Positions 1-8,806 of a DNA stretch of 64,000 nt are shown here, in pieces; position 1 is the first letter of the stretch; each line of letters starts with the position of its first letter. This DNA is from an uncultured Bacteroides sp. (GTDB lineage: Bacteria; Bacteroidota; Bacteroidia; Bacteroidales; Bacteroidaceae): assembly GCA_948847595.1 (NCBI GenBank), contig CAQOGY010000002.1:248001-312000 (forward strand), read 5' to 3'. Both the position numbers and the translations under genes were made by a program. The notes beneath the pieces are model-generated. The model had not been told where the DNA came from, did not search any database, and saw only the letters and a list, made by a program, of their open reading frames with translations.

Positions 1-1634
1 TAGAAATTGCAGACTATAAAGCACAGGCCCGCTTTTTAAGAAGCTATTTTTATTGGTTATTACTAAGAAAATACGGACCAGTTCCTCTAATTCCTGAAGA
101 GACAATCAGTATTGATGAAGATTATATGGACATGTCCTATCCACGCAGTAGCTACGATGAAGTAGTGAACTACATCAGTGAGGAAATGGCACTGGCGGCC
201 CGATCACTGCCTGAGAAACGAGACAGACAGAATGTCAATCGCAGTACGAAAGGAGCTGCCTTGGCGGTACGCGCAAAGGTACTTCTATATACAGCAAGTC
301 CGATAAATAACCCACGTCCCGGTGACTCCGATAAGTTCTCTGATTTTACTGATTGGCAAGGACGCATGCTAATGTCTCAGACGTATGACGAAAGCAAGTG
401 GGCTAGAGCAGCGGCAGCGGCTAAAGATGTCATTGACCTAGCCAACGCAACCGGTGTATACAAGCTATACACCGCTCCCTATCAATCTAAAGGAGATAAC
501 GCTTATCCGGCAACCGTAAGACCTCCCTATCACTCGGTATACTCCAACAAAGATTTCCCGGAAGGATGGGCTGACATTGACCCGTTCGCCTCTTATCGCT
601 CTATTTTCAATGGAGACTTGTATGCTACCGAAAATCCGGAATTGATATTTACACGAGGAAACAATGCATTAAATGATCAAGTCAGAGATCTTGTTCTCGA
701 TCATTTACCCACAAATGCCGGAGGAAGAAACCGCCACGGACTGACAATCAAACAGTGTGATGCCTATGATATGGCAGACGGAAGTAGCTTCAATCTAGAA
801 ACATTCCTAGACACTTGCGAAGTAGACAAACGTTTCGTCTCGGAAGATGAATACAACCGCGGACTTTACCCGCAGATACGTCCGAGAGTATGGAAAGAAT
901 ATGCGAACCGCGAACCGCGTTTCTATGCCAGCGTAGCATTCAACGGTGCTTTTTGGGCATTGGCAAGTGCGCAAGATGGAGATAGACGCAACCAACAGGT
1001 ATGGTACTACAGAGGTAGCGATAACGGAAGAAAAAACAGTTCCGACTACTGGATTCCTACAGGAATAGGTGTCATGAAATTTGTCAGCCCTAACGACTGC
1101 AACACGAACAACGGAAGAATCTATGATAAAGTAGACATACCACTTCGCTATACCGACATCCTGCTGATGTATGCGGAAGCCCTAAACGAATTGACTCCGA
1201 GTAGTAGCTACGAAGTAACAACTTGGGAAGGAGAACCAATTACAGTTTCGCGAAATACAGAAGAAATCCGCAAAGCTGTCTTGCCTGTCAGGATGCGTGC
1301 TGGAGTTCCTGATTACAACGAGGAGACATATAATGACCAAACATTGTTCCGTAAGAAACTAATACATGAACGTCAGGTAGAATTCATGGGTGAGAATCAA
1401 CGTTACTACGACCTGCGTCGCTGGAAGCTTGCTCCGGTAGAAGAGTCCGAACAAATCTATGGTTACAACGTACTGATGACTGAAAGCAAAAAAGAACGCT
1501 TTTATGAACGTATACGAGTAGAAAATCTACAAGCAAACTTCTCACGTAAGATGTACTTTTGGCCTATGCCACAAAATGAATTAAAAAGAAACCGCAAAAT
1601 GACACAGGCGCCGGGATGGGAAACTTTTGATTAA
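1..1634 (+). CDS. SusD/RagB-family outer-membrane lipoprotein, 5' end missing
   Basis: The reading frame is open from base 3 and runs without a stop into the rest of the gene, so the start and the lipoprotein signal lie outside the window. The upstream residues include RFLRSYFYW and KYGPVPLIPE, typical of the N-terminal TPR-like part of SusD proteins (family knowledge). The C-terminal part has the usual ERQVEFMGENQRYYDLRRW segment followed by WPMPQNEL. SusD proteins lie on the outer face of the outer membrane, cap a SusC transporter and bind glycan; the partner susC should be just upstream. The gene is followed at short distance by a lipoprotein, a GH76 and a GH92 gene, which suggests an alpha-mannan or N-glycan ligand (inference). 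An internal ATG at 126 is not the real start. Confidence 0.93.
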   Translation, partial: EIADYKAQARFLRSYFYWLLLRKYGPVPLIPEETISIDEDYMDMSYPRSSYDEVVNYISEEMALAARSLPEKRDRQNVNRSTKGAALAVRAKVLLYTASPINNPRPGDSDKFSDFTDWQGRMLMSQTYDESKWARAAAAAKDVIDLANATGVYKLYTAPYQSKGDNAYPATVRPPYHSVYSNKDFPEGWADIDPFASYRSIFNGDLYATENPELIFTRGNNALNDQVRDLVLDHLPTNAGGRNRHGLTIKQCDAYDMADGSSFNLETFLDTCEVDKRFVSEDEYNRGLYPQIRPRVWKEYANREPRFYASVAFNGAFWALASAQDGDRRNQQVWYYRGSDNGRKNSSDYWIPTGIGVMKFVSPNDCNTNNGRIYDKVDIPLRYTDILLMYAEALNELTPSSSYEVTTWEGEPITVSRNTEEIRKAVLPVRMRAGVPDYNEETYNDQTLFRKKLIHERQVEFMGENQRYYDLRRWKLAPVEESEQIYGYNVLMTESKKERFYERIRVENLQANFSRKMYFWPMPQNELKRNRKMTQAPGWETFD

Positions 1635-1653
1635 TCTAAAATATACAATAAGA

Positions 1654-2658
1654 ATGAAAAAAAGACATATTTATATAGCCACATTGTTTATCGCATTGCT
1701 TTCGTTCAGTGCATGCAATGACGAATGGAAAGACGAACTTTATGTTCACATGGTCTCACTAAAAGCTCCAATTAATGATGGAGAGGTTTCAAGTATCTAC
1801 GTCCGCTACAAGCCTAATGGTGAGGTTATCTACAACCTTCCGGTGCTAGTCAGTGGTTCTACTCCATTGGATAAGGATCTCGATGTACGGATTGCCGTAG
1901 ACCCGGATACGTTGAACGCCATGAACGAAGCCAACTTTCACGAACTCAGAAAAGACTTATGGTATAACTTACTACCACAGGAGAATTACGAATTTCCTTC
2001 CGCCACCTGCCATATTCCGGCAGGTTCAAGAAAGGAACTATTCCCTATCAAGTTTAAGTTTTCAGAAATGAACCTTTCGAAAGAGTGGGTGTTGCCATTG
2101 ACAATTGAGGAGGACCCCTCGTACATTACCAACAAACGGAAAGGATGGCGAAAAGCCCTGCTTCATGTATTACCATTCAATGATTATTCAGGAAATTACT
2201 CGGCAACTGCCATGAACATCTATTTTGCCGATTCGAGCAATGATCCATTGGTAGTAGACAATCGTAGAGCACATGTCGTAGACGAAAACACTGTATTCTT
2301 CTATGCAGGTACGAAAGAAGATAATGCAATAGATAGGGAAACTTATAAAATCAATGTAAAATTTGAAGAACCTTCAGAGGTTACGGAGACTAAAAAGAAA
2401 GGGAATCTGACGATAACGGCGGCAAATTCTTCAATAAACTTCCAGCTCACAGAGCATCCGACCTACGAGATTTGGGATGAAATGGATACCAATCAACCCT
2501 ACCTGATGCATCGTTATTATGTATTATATATCAAATATACATATGATGACATAACTACGTCAAATGTACCTACTTCTTATCGAGCGGAAGGTTCATTAAC
2601 TATGGAACGTAAGATTAATATAACAATACCGGATCAGGACCAGGCAATCCAATGGTAA
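1654..2658 (+). CDS. SusE-position surface lipoprotein (DUF1735/DUF4973-like)
   Basis: The protein has 334 residues from the ATG at 1654, which gives a compact signal peptide and a lipobox ending FSAC. An earlier in-frame start at 1627 would overlap the susD stop and add nine residues, so 1654 is preferred. Downstream it is beta-rich, with an early VSLKAP stretch and a second half containing NDYSGNYSATAMNIYF, the pattern of DUF1735 followed by DUF4973-type domains (recognised by eye, not searched). Such proteins sit directly after susD in utilisation loci and are usually surface glycan-binding proteins. Here it lies 19 bases after susD and 13 bases before the GH76 gene, so it should belong to the same transcript. 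Ligand specificity cannot be read from the sequence. Confidence 0.75.
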   Translation: MKKRHIYIATLFIALLSFSACNDEWKDELYVHMVSLKAPINDGEVSSIYVRYKPNGEVIYNLPVLVSGSTPLDKDLDVRIAVDPDTLNAMNEANFHELRKDLWYNLLPQENYEFPSATCHIPAGSRKELFPIKFKFSEMNLSKEWVLPLTIEEDPSYITNKRKGWRKALLHVLPFNDYSGNYSATAMNIYFADSSNDPLVVDNRRAHVVDENTVFFYAGTKEDNAIDRETYKINVKFEEPSEVTETKKKGNLTITAANSSINFQLTEHPTYEIWDEMDTNQPYLMHRYYVLYIKYTYDDITTSNVPTSYRAEGSLTMERKINITIPDQDQAIQW

Positions 2659-2671
2659 AAAGAATTTGTTT

Positions 2672-4216
2672 ATGAAGAGATTAAACATCATTTTTATATC
2701 TTTATTAGCCATGGTATGCACAGTACTATCTTGCAGTGACGATTCTGTGGAAGACAAAGATATCCAGAAGATTGATCCGGTGGGACAACTGGAAGTATAC
2801 AAAACAAGCCGGGAAAAAGAAATTCTGGTGAAATTCATAAGAACAAATTATGTGAAAGACATACAGATAGAAATAGCTTATCGGAATACGGAGTCTGGAG
2901 AAAACGGAGAATGGACTACTATTGTGCTGAATGGTGACAACTATAAGTATGGAGGAAATTACTTATTGCAAGTTCCTACAGAAGGGACATATGAGGTTGC
3001 AATCACCTTGATAGGAGCCAATGAGCTACGCTCGGAAAGCAAAAGCCAACTTGCGAGCACATTCGAGTATGTAAAGACAAGTATGTTCGACTGCGCCCAC
3101 TCTATGATGACATGTGTCATAAAATACTATTATCATAAAGGACCTAGGACATGTTGGCAAACATATTATCCTAAAGAACAAGGATATTGGGACGGAGATG
3201 CAGTCGTATGGGGACAAGGGGGAGGATTATCCGCATTTGTTGCCTTGAGAGAAGCATCCGTAGACACGGAACAGGAAGAATATTATCGTTCTTTAGAAGA
3301 TGATATGTTCAAGGGAATCCAACATTTTTGGGTAACAGACCATGGACGCACAGCATATAGTGTATATCCGGATTCGGGAAACGACCGTTTTTATGATGAC
3401 AATGTATGGATAGGACTGGATATGGCAAAATGGTATGCCATATCTAAAGATGTGCGCTATTTAAATCAAGCCAAAGCCGTCTGGGACTATCTATCACAAT
3501 ACGGATGGGACAATACTTGCGGTGGCGGAGTTCATTGGAAAGAGCTGAATGAACCGAGCAAGTCAAAGCACACTTGTTCAACTGCCCCGACGGGTGTATT
3601 GAGTTGTAAGCTCTATCAACTAACCCATGAGCAGAAATACCTGGATAAAGCTATTGAATGCTTCAACTGGCTGCAAGCCTATATGCAGGACCCTAGCGAC
3701 CATCTGTATTACGACAATGTTTCTCCTGATCCAGAAGACCCCACCCAACCTGGGCGTATGGAGACGAATAAATATTCTTATAATTCAGGACAACCATTGC
3801 AATTAGCCTGCCTTCTTTATAAAATAACCAAGAATGAGTCGTATTTGACAGCAGCACATCAAATTGCGGAAGCTTGCCACAAAAAGTGGTTTACTTCCTA
3901 TCATTCAGAAGTTCTGCAACGTGATTTTAATATTCTGGCACCGGGGCATGCCTGGTTTAACACCGTCATGTGCCGCGGATTCTTCGAACTTTATTCCATT
4001 GATAAGAATCCCTCATATCTAGAAGATGTGCGCAACACAATGTTGCACGCATGGTTTGGTAAGGCACATCACATTAGTGGTCTAATCAATGACGAGGATT
4101 TAAGCGGAGCTGTTTCAATGAATAAATGGGAGATTCTGAGGCAAGCGTCACTCGTTGAGTTATATGCCCTTTTGGCTATCTGGGAGTCTGGCAAAGACCA
4201 GACCGTCTTATTGTAA
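2672..4216 (+). CDS. GH76 endo-alpha-1,6-mannanase lipoprotein
   Basis: A 514-residue protein from the ATG at 2672; the in-frame TTG two codons earlier is less likely. The N-terminus is a lipoprotein signal with TVLSC. Residues about 25-120 form a small beta-rich domain (DUF4998-like, unsure), followed by an (alpha/alpha)6-type GH76 domain from about 125 to the end. The family signature FYDDNVWIG is present; its adjacent Asp pair (D242-D243) are the expected catalytic residues. GH76 enzymes cleave the alpha-1,6-mannan backbone, and with a lipobox this one is probably displayed on the cell surface to make oligosaccharides for the SusC/D pair. The GH92 exo-mannosidase encoded next would act on side chains or products in the periplasm (inference). 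Confidence 0.9.
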   Translation: MKRLNIIFISLLAMVCTVLSCSDDSVEDKDIQKIDPVGQLEVYKTSREKEILVKFIRTNYVKDIQIEIAYRNTESGENGEWTTIVLNGDNYKYGGNYLLQVPTEGTYEVAITLIGANELRSESKSQLASTFEYVKTSMFDCAHSMMTCVIKYYYHKGPRTCWQTYYPKEQGYWDGDAVVWGQGGGLSAFVALREASVDTEQEEYYRSLEDDMFKGIQHFWVTDHGRTAYSVYPDSGNDRFYDDNVWIGLDMAKWYAISKDVRYLNQAKAVWDYLSQYGWDNTCGGGVHWKELNEPSKSKHTCSTAPTGVLSCKLYQLTHEQKYLDKAIECFNWLQAYMQDPSDHLYYDNVSPDPEDPTQPGRMETNKYSYNSGQPLQLACLLYKITKNESYLTAAHQIAEACHKKWFTSYHSEVLQRDFNILAPGHAWFNTVMCRGFFELYSIDKNPSYLEDVRNTMLHAWFGKAHHISGLINDEDLSGAVSMNKWEILRQASLVELYALLAIWESGKDQTVLL

Positions 4217-4243
4217 TTTGAAAATAATCAAAAGCGAATAGAT

Positions 4244-6484
4244 ATGTTAAAAACAAAACTATTAATTTGTATTGCTACATGGATGGCAGTAACAAGTGCC
4301 GGAGCACAAACCGTGACAGGCAATGCACGCTATGTAGACCCTTTCATCGGCGTAGATGGAGGCGGCAATGTTTTTCCGGGAGTATGTACTCCGTTTGGAA
4401 TGGTAAAATTAGGTCCCGATTGCGGCAATAAAGATTGGAACGCCGGATGGAATCCTGACGGCAATATACACGGCTTCAGCCATACTCATGTAAGCGGAAC
4501 AGGCGGAGGATGCAAATATGGCAACGTATTAATGTTACCTCTGACCGGAGATATACATTTAGAAGACTATTCTTCCCCCCGTGCCAACGAGAATACCGTT
4601 TTAGGAGAATACAAAGTTGAGTTGCCGCGTTATCGCACGGCAGCCCGGCTGACAGCATTGAGCAAAGCCGGTTTTCATGAATATACTTTCCCCTCAAGCA
4701 AAGACTCCAAAATTCTTTTTGATCTAGGCAGTTGTCTAGCCTTACAAATATGCGAAACTCAAAGAATTGTAGGTTCGGAAGTACGCATACTTTCCAACTC
4801 AACAATAGAAGGATACACCCGTGTACGCGGAGGCTGGAATGAAGGAGAGGCCTATACAGTCTATTTCTATGCAGAAACAGATACACCGGCAGAAAGCTTC
4901 GGCACATGGAAAGGAAATACTTTAATGCCGAATATTAACGAACAATTCGATTCAGGCGAAAAAACAGGTGCTTATTTGAGCTATTCGACCTCTGAAAATC
5001 AAAAAATCAACGTACGTGTCGGTATCTCCTATATCAGTTGTGGCAAAGCTAAAGAAAACCTGAAGCAGATAACAACTTGGGACTTCAACAAAGTACATAC
5101 TCAGGCTGTGTCCGAATGGAATAATATCTTAAATAAAATAGAAGTCACAGGAAAAGAAGAAGACAAAATTAAACTATACACAGCTTTGTATCATTGCTAT
5201 CTCCAGCCAGTAGACAAGACCGGAGAAAATCCGAAATGGATATCAACAGAACCGAACTTTGATGATTTCTATGCCATTTGGGATACCTTCCGTGCTACCC
5301 ATCCATTATTTACATTGCTTACCCCTTCCGTTCAATCAAATATGGTACGTTCACTTATTGACATATACCGCAATGAAGGGTACATGCCTGATGCACGTAG
5401 TGGTAATGATAATGGTCGTGTTCAAGGAGGAAGTAATTGTGATATTCTGATTGCCGATGCAATGGTAAAGAATCTACAAGGGATTGATTATGGAGCAGGC
5501 TTACAAGCTATGTTGAAAAATGCAGAAGTAGCTCCCGGAGGAGATGAAAGAAAAGAAGGCCGTGGAGGTTTAGCAGACTATAACTCATTAGGCTATGTTT
5601 CTTCAGCTTATGAAAGATGCTTGACACGTACTTTTGAATACTCTAATTGTGATTTTGCTATCGCTACTGTAGCCGATCGTTTAGGGAAACAAGATATTGC
5701 CAATAAATACTATAAAAATGCATCTAACTGGCAAAACACATGGAATGATAGGATAACAAGTTTGGGATTTTCGGGCTTTGCATGGCCAAGAAACGAAGAG
5801 GGAAAGTACTGGGATAAAGAGCATTTCAGTACCTTAAAAAGCGGTAATTGGGGAGAACCTACTTATGAGACTTTCTCTTTTGAGTTGTCATTCTATGTAC
5901 CCCATGATATGAAAAGTTTAATTCAAAAGTGCGGCGGAGAAGAGATTTTCACTCAAAGACTAGATACCTTTTTTACCCACAAGATATGGGACCAACGTTA
6001 TCACATAGGATTATTCCAAATAGCCAATGAACCAGGATTCTTAATTCCGTCATTATACAATTATGTAAACAGGCAAGACAAAACAGCCGAGATTGTACGG
6101 TATATTTTAAAAAATAGATATAAAACGACACGTGACGGAATACCGGGTAACGATGATTCCGGTTCTATGTCTGCCTGGTATGCTTTTCATTCTATAGGAT
6201 TTTATCCTAATGCAGGCCAGGACACATATCTTATTTCAAGCCCTGTATTTAATACAGTTACTATACATCTTGAAAATGGTAAAACCCTGAAGGTTATAAC
6301 AAAAAAGAATAACGACAAAAATATCTACATTCAATCAGCGACCTTGAATGGCAAACCACTTAACAAAAACTGGTTCTGTCATAAAGACATATGTGAAGGA
6401 GGTACACTAGAATTTGTAATGGGATCGAAACCGTCAAAATGGTCAAGAACAGGAGAATTACCTCCATCTATGTCCGATAAATAA
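4244..6484 (+). CDS. GH92 exo-alpha-mannosidase
   Basis: A 746-residue protein with a signal peptide ending around AGAQ and no lipobox, suggesting a periplasmic location. The N-terminal beta-sandwich has the GH92 signature VDPFIG and then FPGVCTPFGMVKLGPD; the catalytic barrel carries GNDDSGSMSAWYAF (Asp 637-638) and NEPGFLIPSLYNYV. GH92 enzymes are calcium-dependent inverting exo-mannosidases acting on yeast mannan or N-glycans. Many family members have NEPSHH where this one has NEPGFL, so linkage preference may differ from the standard alpha-1,2 enzymes (inference). It is the last gene of the susD-lipoprotein-GH76-GH92 run, starting 27 bases after GH76, and is followed by a strong terminator. 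Confidence 0.92.
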   Translation: MLKTKLLICIATWMAVTSAGAQTVTGNARYVDPFIGVDGGGNVFPGVCTPFGMVKLGPDCGNKDWNAGWNPDGNIHGFSHTHVSGTGGGCKYGNVLMLPLTGDIHLEDYSSPRANENTVLGEYKVELPRYRTAARLTALSKAGFHEYTFPSSKDSKILFDLGSCLALQICETQRIVGSEVRILSNSTIEGYTRVRGGWNEGEAYTVYFYAETDTPAESFGTWKGNTLMPNINEQFDSGEKTGAYLSYSTSENQKINVRVGISYISCGKAKENLKQITTWDFNKVHTQAVSEWNNILNKIEVTGKEEDKIKLYTALYHCYLQPVDKTGENPKWISTEPNFDDFYAIWDTFRATHPLFTLLTPSVQSNMVRSLIDIYRNEGYMPDARSGNDNGRVQGGSNCDILIADAMVKNLQGIDYGAGLQAMLKNAEVAPGGDERKEGRGGLADYNSLGYVSSAYERCLTRTFEYSNCDFAIATVADRLGKQDIANKYYKNASNWQNTWNDRITSLGFSGFAWPRNEEGKYWDKEHFSTLKSGNWGEPTYETFSFELSFYVPHDMKSLIQKCGGEEIFTQRLDTFFTHKIWDQRYHIGLFQIANEPGFLIPSLYNYVNRQDKTAEIVRYILKNRYKTTRDGIPGNDDSGSMSAWYAFHSIGFYPNAGQDTYLISSPVFNTVTIHLENGKTLKVITKKNNDKNIYIQSATLNGKPLNKNWFCHKDICEGGTLEFVMGSKPSKWSRTGELPPSMSDK

Positions 6485-6504
6485 TAATCTTACTAATTCT
6501 TAGA

Positions 6505-6564
6505 AAAATAAATAAGCTGTTCATCAATGACTTTGCAGAAGTTGATGAACAGCTTATTTATTTT
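6505..6564 (+). terminator. Strong terminator closing the mannan operon
   Basis: Arms at 6505-6527 and 6542-6564 are perfect inverted repeats of 23 bases around a 14-base loop. The outer part of the stem is A/T-rich, giving a T-rich right end. It lies just after the GH92 stop and separates that operon from the GH97 gene. Confidence 0.85.
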
Positions 6565-6692
6565 CACAACTAAACATTCAAGTCAATACTTCACTTCCTG
6601 TATTTGCTCTTTGATAAAATAAAAGCATACCCTCATATTACCCAAGCAGAAAACTATTTTATTTAGTATACTATTATCTATTTCAATTTGTT

Positions 6693-6700
6693 TATATTTG
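6693..6700 (+). promoter_or_regulatory. Predicted -7 box for the GH97 gene
   Basis: TATATTTG matches the Bacteroides -7 consensus TAnnTTTG. It follows the GH92 terminator and lies 52 bases before the ATG at 6752. The box overlaps an in-frame upstream start at 6698, arguing against that longer reading. No clear -33 TTTG was seen. Confidence 0.55.
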
Positions 6701-6751
6701 CTCAATATTAGTAATCAATACATTAAACGACAACATAACTATTTAAGAAAA

Positions 6752-8704
6752 ATGAAAAAGTATTTTCTTTTACCCTTGCTTGTTTATTATTTAGTATCCA
6801 ATGTACAAGCACAAGAAAAAATAAAGTTAAGTTCCCCGAACGGAGAAATAAAAGTATCCGTCCGCCTCACCGACAAAATCTACTATGACGTAGCCTGTAA
6901 TGATGAAGTTCTGTTGAAAGACAATTATCTCCAACTTAAACTAAAAGATAAAATATTGGGCGAACATCCCAAACTGTCCGGACAAAAACAGAACAAAATA
7001 AAAGAAACCTTAACCCCTGTCGTTCCACTGAAATTTTCAACGATCAATAACGAATATAACCAACTTCTACTCAATTTTAAAGGAAACTACTCAGTAGAAT
7101 TCCGTGCTTTTAACGATGGAATAGCCTATCGTTTTATCACCCGCCAAAAAGGAGAAATCGAAGTATTGGGAGAAGACCTTTCATTGCAGTTCCCGACAGA
7201 CTATTTATTACATCTCCAACAGCCGGGAGGGTTCAAAACAGCTTATGAAGAGCCGTACACACACATTTCCAGTCACTCATGGAAACCATCGGATAAAATG
7301 TCCGTACTTCCAGTTCTCATTGATACACGTAAATCATATAAGATACTAATCAGTGAATCTGATCTGTCGGACTATCCTTGCATGTTTCTGAAAGGAAACG
7401 GGACCAATGGCATATCCTCCATTTTTCCAAAAGTCCCCCTTGCATTTGGTGAAGACGGAGACCGCAGCCTCAAAATCGAAAAAGAAGCGGAATATATCGC
7501 TAAAACAAGTGGAAAAAGGAACTTTCCATGGCGCTACTTTGTCATTACCAAGGAAGACAAGCAATTAGTTGAGAACACTATGACCTATAAACTGGCTGAT
7601 AAGAATCAGTTAGAAGATGTGTCATGGATAAAACCAGGGCAAGTAAGTTGGGAATGGTGGAACGGAGCAACCCCGTATGGGCAAGATGTAACCTTTAAAG
7701 CTGGTTGTAATTTGGAAACATACAAATACTTCATTGATTTCGCATCCAAGTTCGGAATCCCTTACATTATTATGGATGAAGGATGGGCCAAGAGTACACG
7801 CGATCCTTACACTCCTAATCCGGACGTAGACCTTCATGAGCTGATTCGTTATGGAAAAGAAAAGAATGTGGGTATTGTCCTTTGGCTGACTTGGTTAACA
7901 GTAGAAAAGAATTTTGACCTTTTCAAAACATTCAATGAATGGGGAATAAAGGGAGTAAAAATAGACTTCATGGACCGCAGCGATCAATGGATGGTTAACT
8001 ACTACGAACGAGTAGCCCAAGAAGCAGCCAGACATCATTTATTTGTTGACTTCCATGGATCATTCAAGCCGGCCGGACTGGAATACAAGTATCCCAATGT
8101 ATTATCCTATGAAGGGGTCAGAGGCATGGAACAAATGGGAGGCTGTAAGCCGGAGAATAGCATCTACTTGCCTTTCATGAGAAATGCGGTAGGCCCTATG
8201 GATTACACTCCTGGAGCTATGATCAGTATGCAACCGAATATCTATCGTTCCGAACGTCCTAACTCTGCAAGTATCGGTACCCGTGCATACCAAATGGCTT
8301 TATTCGTCATATTCGAAAGCGGTTTACAAATGTTGGCAGACAATCCGACCTTATATTACCGCAATGAAGATTGCACTCGTTTCATTACCCAAGTACCTGT
8401 AACATGGGATGAAACAGTTGTTCTGGAAGCCAAAGTAGGTGAATATGTAATCGTTGCGAAGCGTAAAGGAGAGAAATGGTTTATTGGTGGGATGACTAAT
8501 GATAAGGAAAATGAAAGAGAATTTGAAATAAATCTCGACTTCCTGAAAGATGGCAAGACCTACCGTGTAACCTCGTTTGAGGATGGAATAAATGCAGGAT
8601 ATCAGGCAATGGATTACCGTATGAAATCGGCAACAATGAATAAGAATCAAAAGCTTTCTGTCAAAATGGCTAGAAATGGTGGGTTTGCAGCTGTTCTCGA
8701 ATAA
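6752..8704 (+). CDS. GH97 glycosidase, probably retaining alpha-galactosidase type
   Basis: A 650-residue protein with signal peptide (cleavage near NVQAQ) and the three-part GH97 layout: N-terminal beta-sandwich (about 25-280), TIM barrel (about 290-550) and C-terminal beta-domain. The barrel has IIMDEGW and KIDFMDRSDQ. The Asp of KIDFMD (D405) lies where retaining GH97 alpha-galactosidases carry their nucleophile, while inverting SusB-type alpha-glucosidases lack it (family knowledge). I therefore predict a retaining enzyme, most likely alpha-galactosidase. The ATG at 6752 gives a standard signal peptide; a longer reading from 6698 would start in the promoter. It is separated from the mannan operon by a terminator and has its own -7 box, so it may respond to other signals. 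Confidence 0.87.
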   Translation: MKKYFLLPLLVYYLVSNVQAQEKIKLSSPNGEIKVSVRLTDKIYYDVACNDEVLLKDNYLQLKLKDKILGEHPKLSGQKQNKIKETLTPVVPLKFSTINNEYNQLLLNFKGNYSVEFRAFNDGIAYRFITRQKGEIEVLGEDLSLQFPTDYLLHLQQPGGFKTAYEEPYTHISSHSWKPSDKMSVLPVLIDTRKSYKILISESDLSDYPCMFLKGNGTNGISSIFPKVPLAFGEDGDRSLKIEKEAEYIAKTSGKRNFPWRYFVITKEDKQLVENTMTYKLADKNQLEDVSWIKPGQVSWEWWNGATPYGQDVTFKAGCNLETYKYFIDFASKFGIPYIIMDEGWAKSTRDPYTPNPDVDLHELIRYGKEKNVGIVLWLTWLTVEKNFDLFKTFNEWGIKGVKIDFMDRSDQWMVNYYERVAQEAARHHLFVDFHGSFKPAGLEYKYPNVLSYEGVRGMEQMGGCKPENSIYLPFMRNAVGPMDYTPGAMISMQPNIYRSERPNSASIGTRAYQMALFVIFESGLQMLADNPTLYYRNEDCTRFITQVPVTWDETVVLEAKVGEYVIVAKRKGEKWFIGGMTNDKENEREFEINLDFLKDGKTYRVTSFEDGINAGYQAMDYRMKSATMNKNQKLSVKMARNGGFAAVLE

Positions 8705-8736
8705 GCCTATACTGTAGAAATCAAGATATCTCCCAT

Positions 8737-8783
8737 AAAAAAGAGACTGCCTCCAATCAAAAAATGAGGCAGTCTCTCTTTTT
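8737..8783. terminator. Bidirectional terminator between convergent GH97 and GH2 genes
   Basis: Inverted arms at 8741-8753 and 8766-8778 (GAGACTGCCTC and its complement) are flanked by an A-run on the left and a T-run on the right. The structure can work in both directions, which suits the convergent genes. Confidence 0.85.
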
Positions 8784-8806
8784 CATAACACTCTTTATCG
8801 CTTTTC

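Noticed and set aside
126..1634. Complete SusD starting at 126
   Set aside because: The frame is open and SusD-like up to base 3, so this Met is internal.
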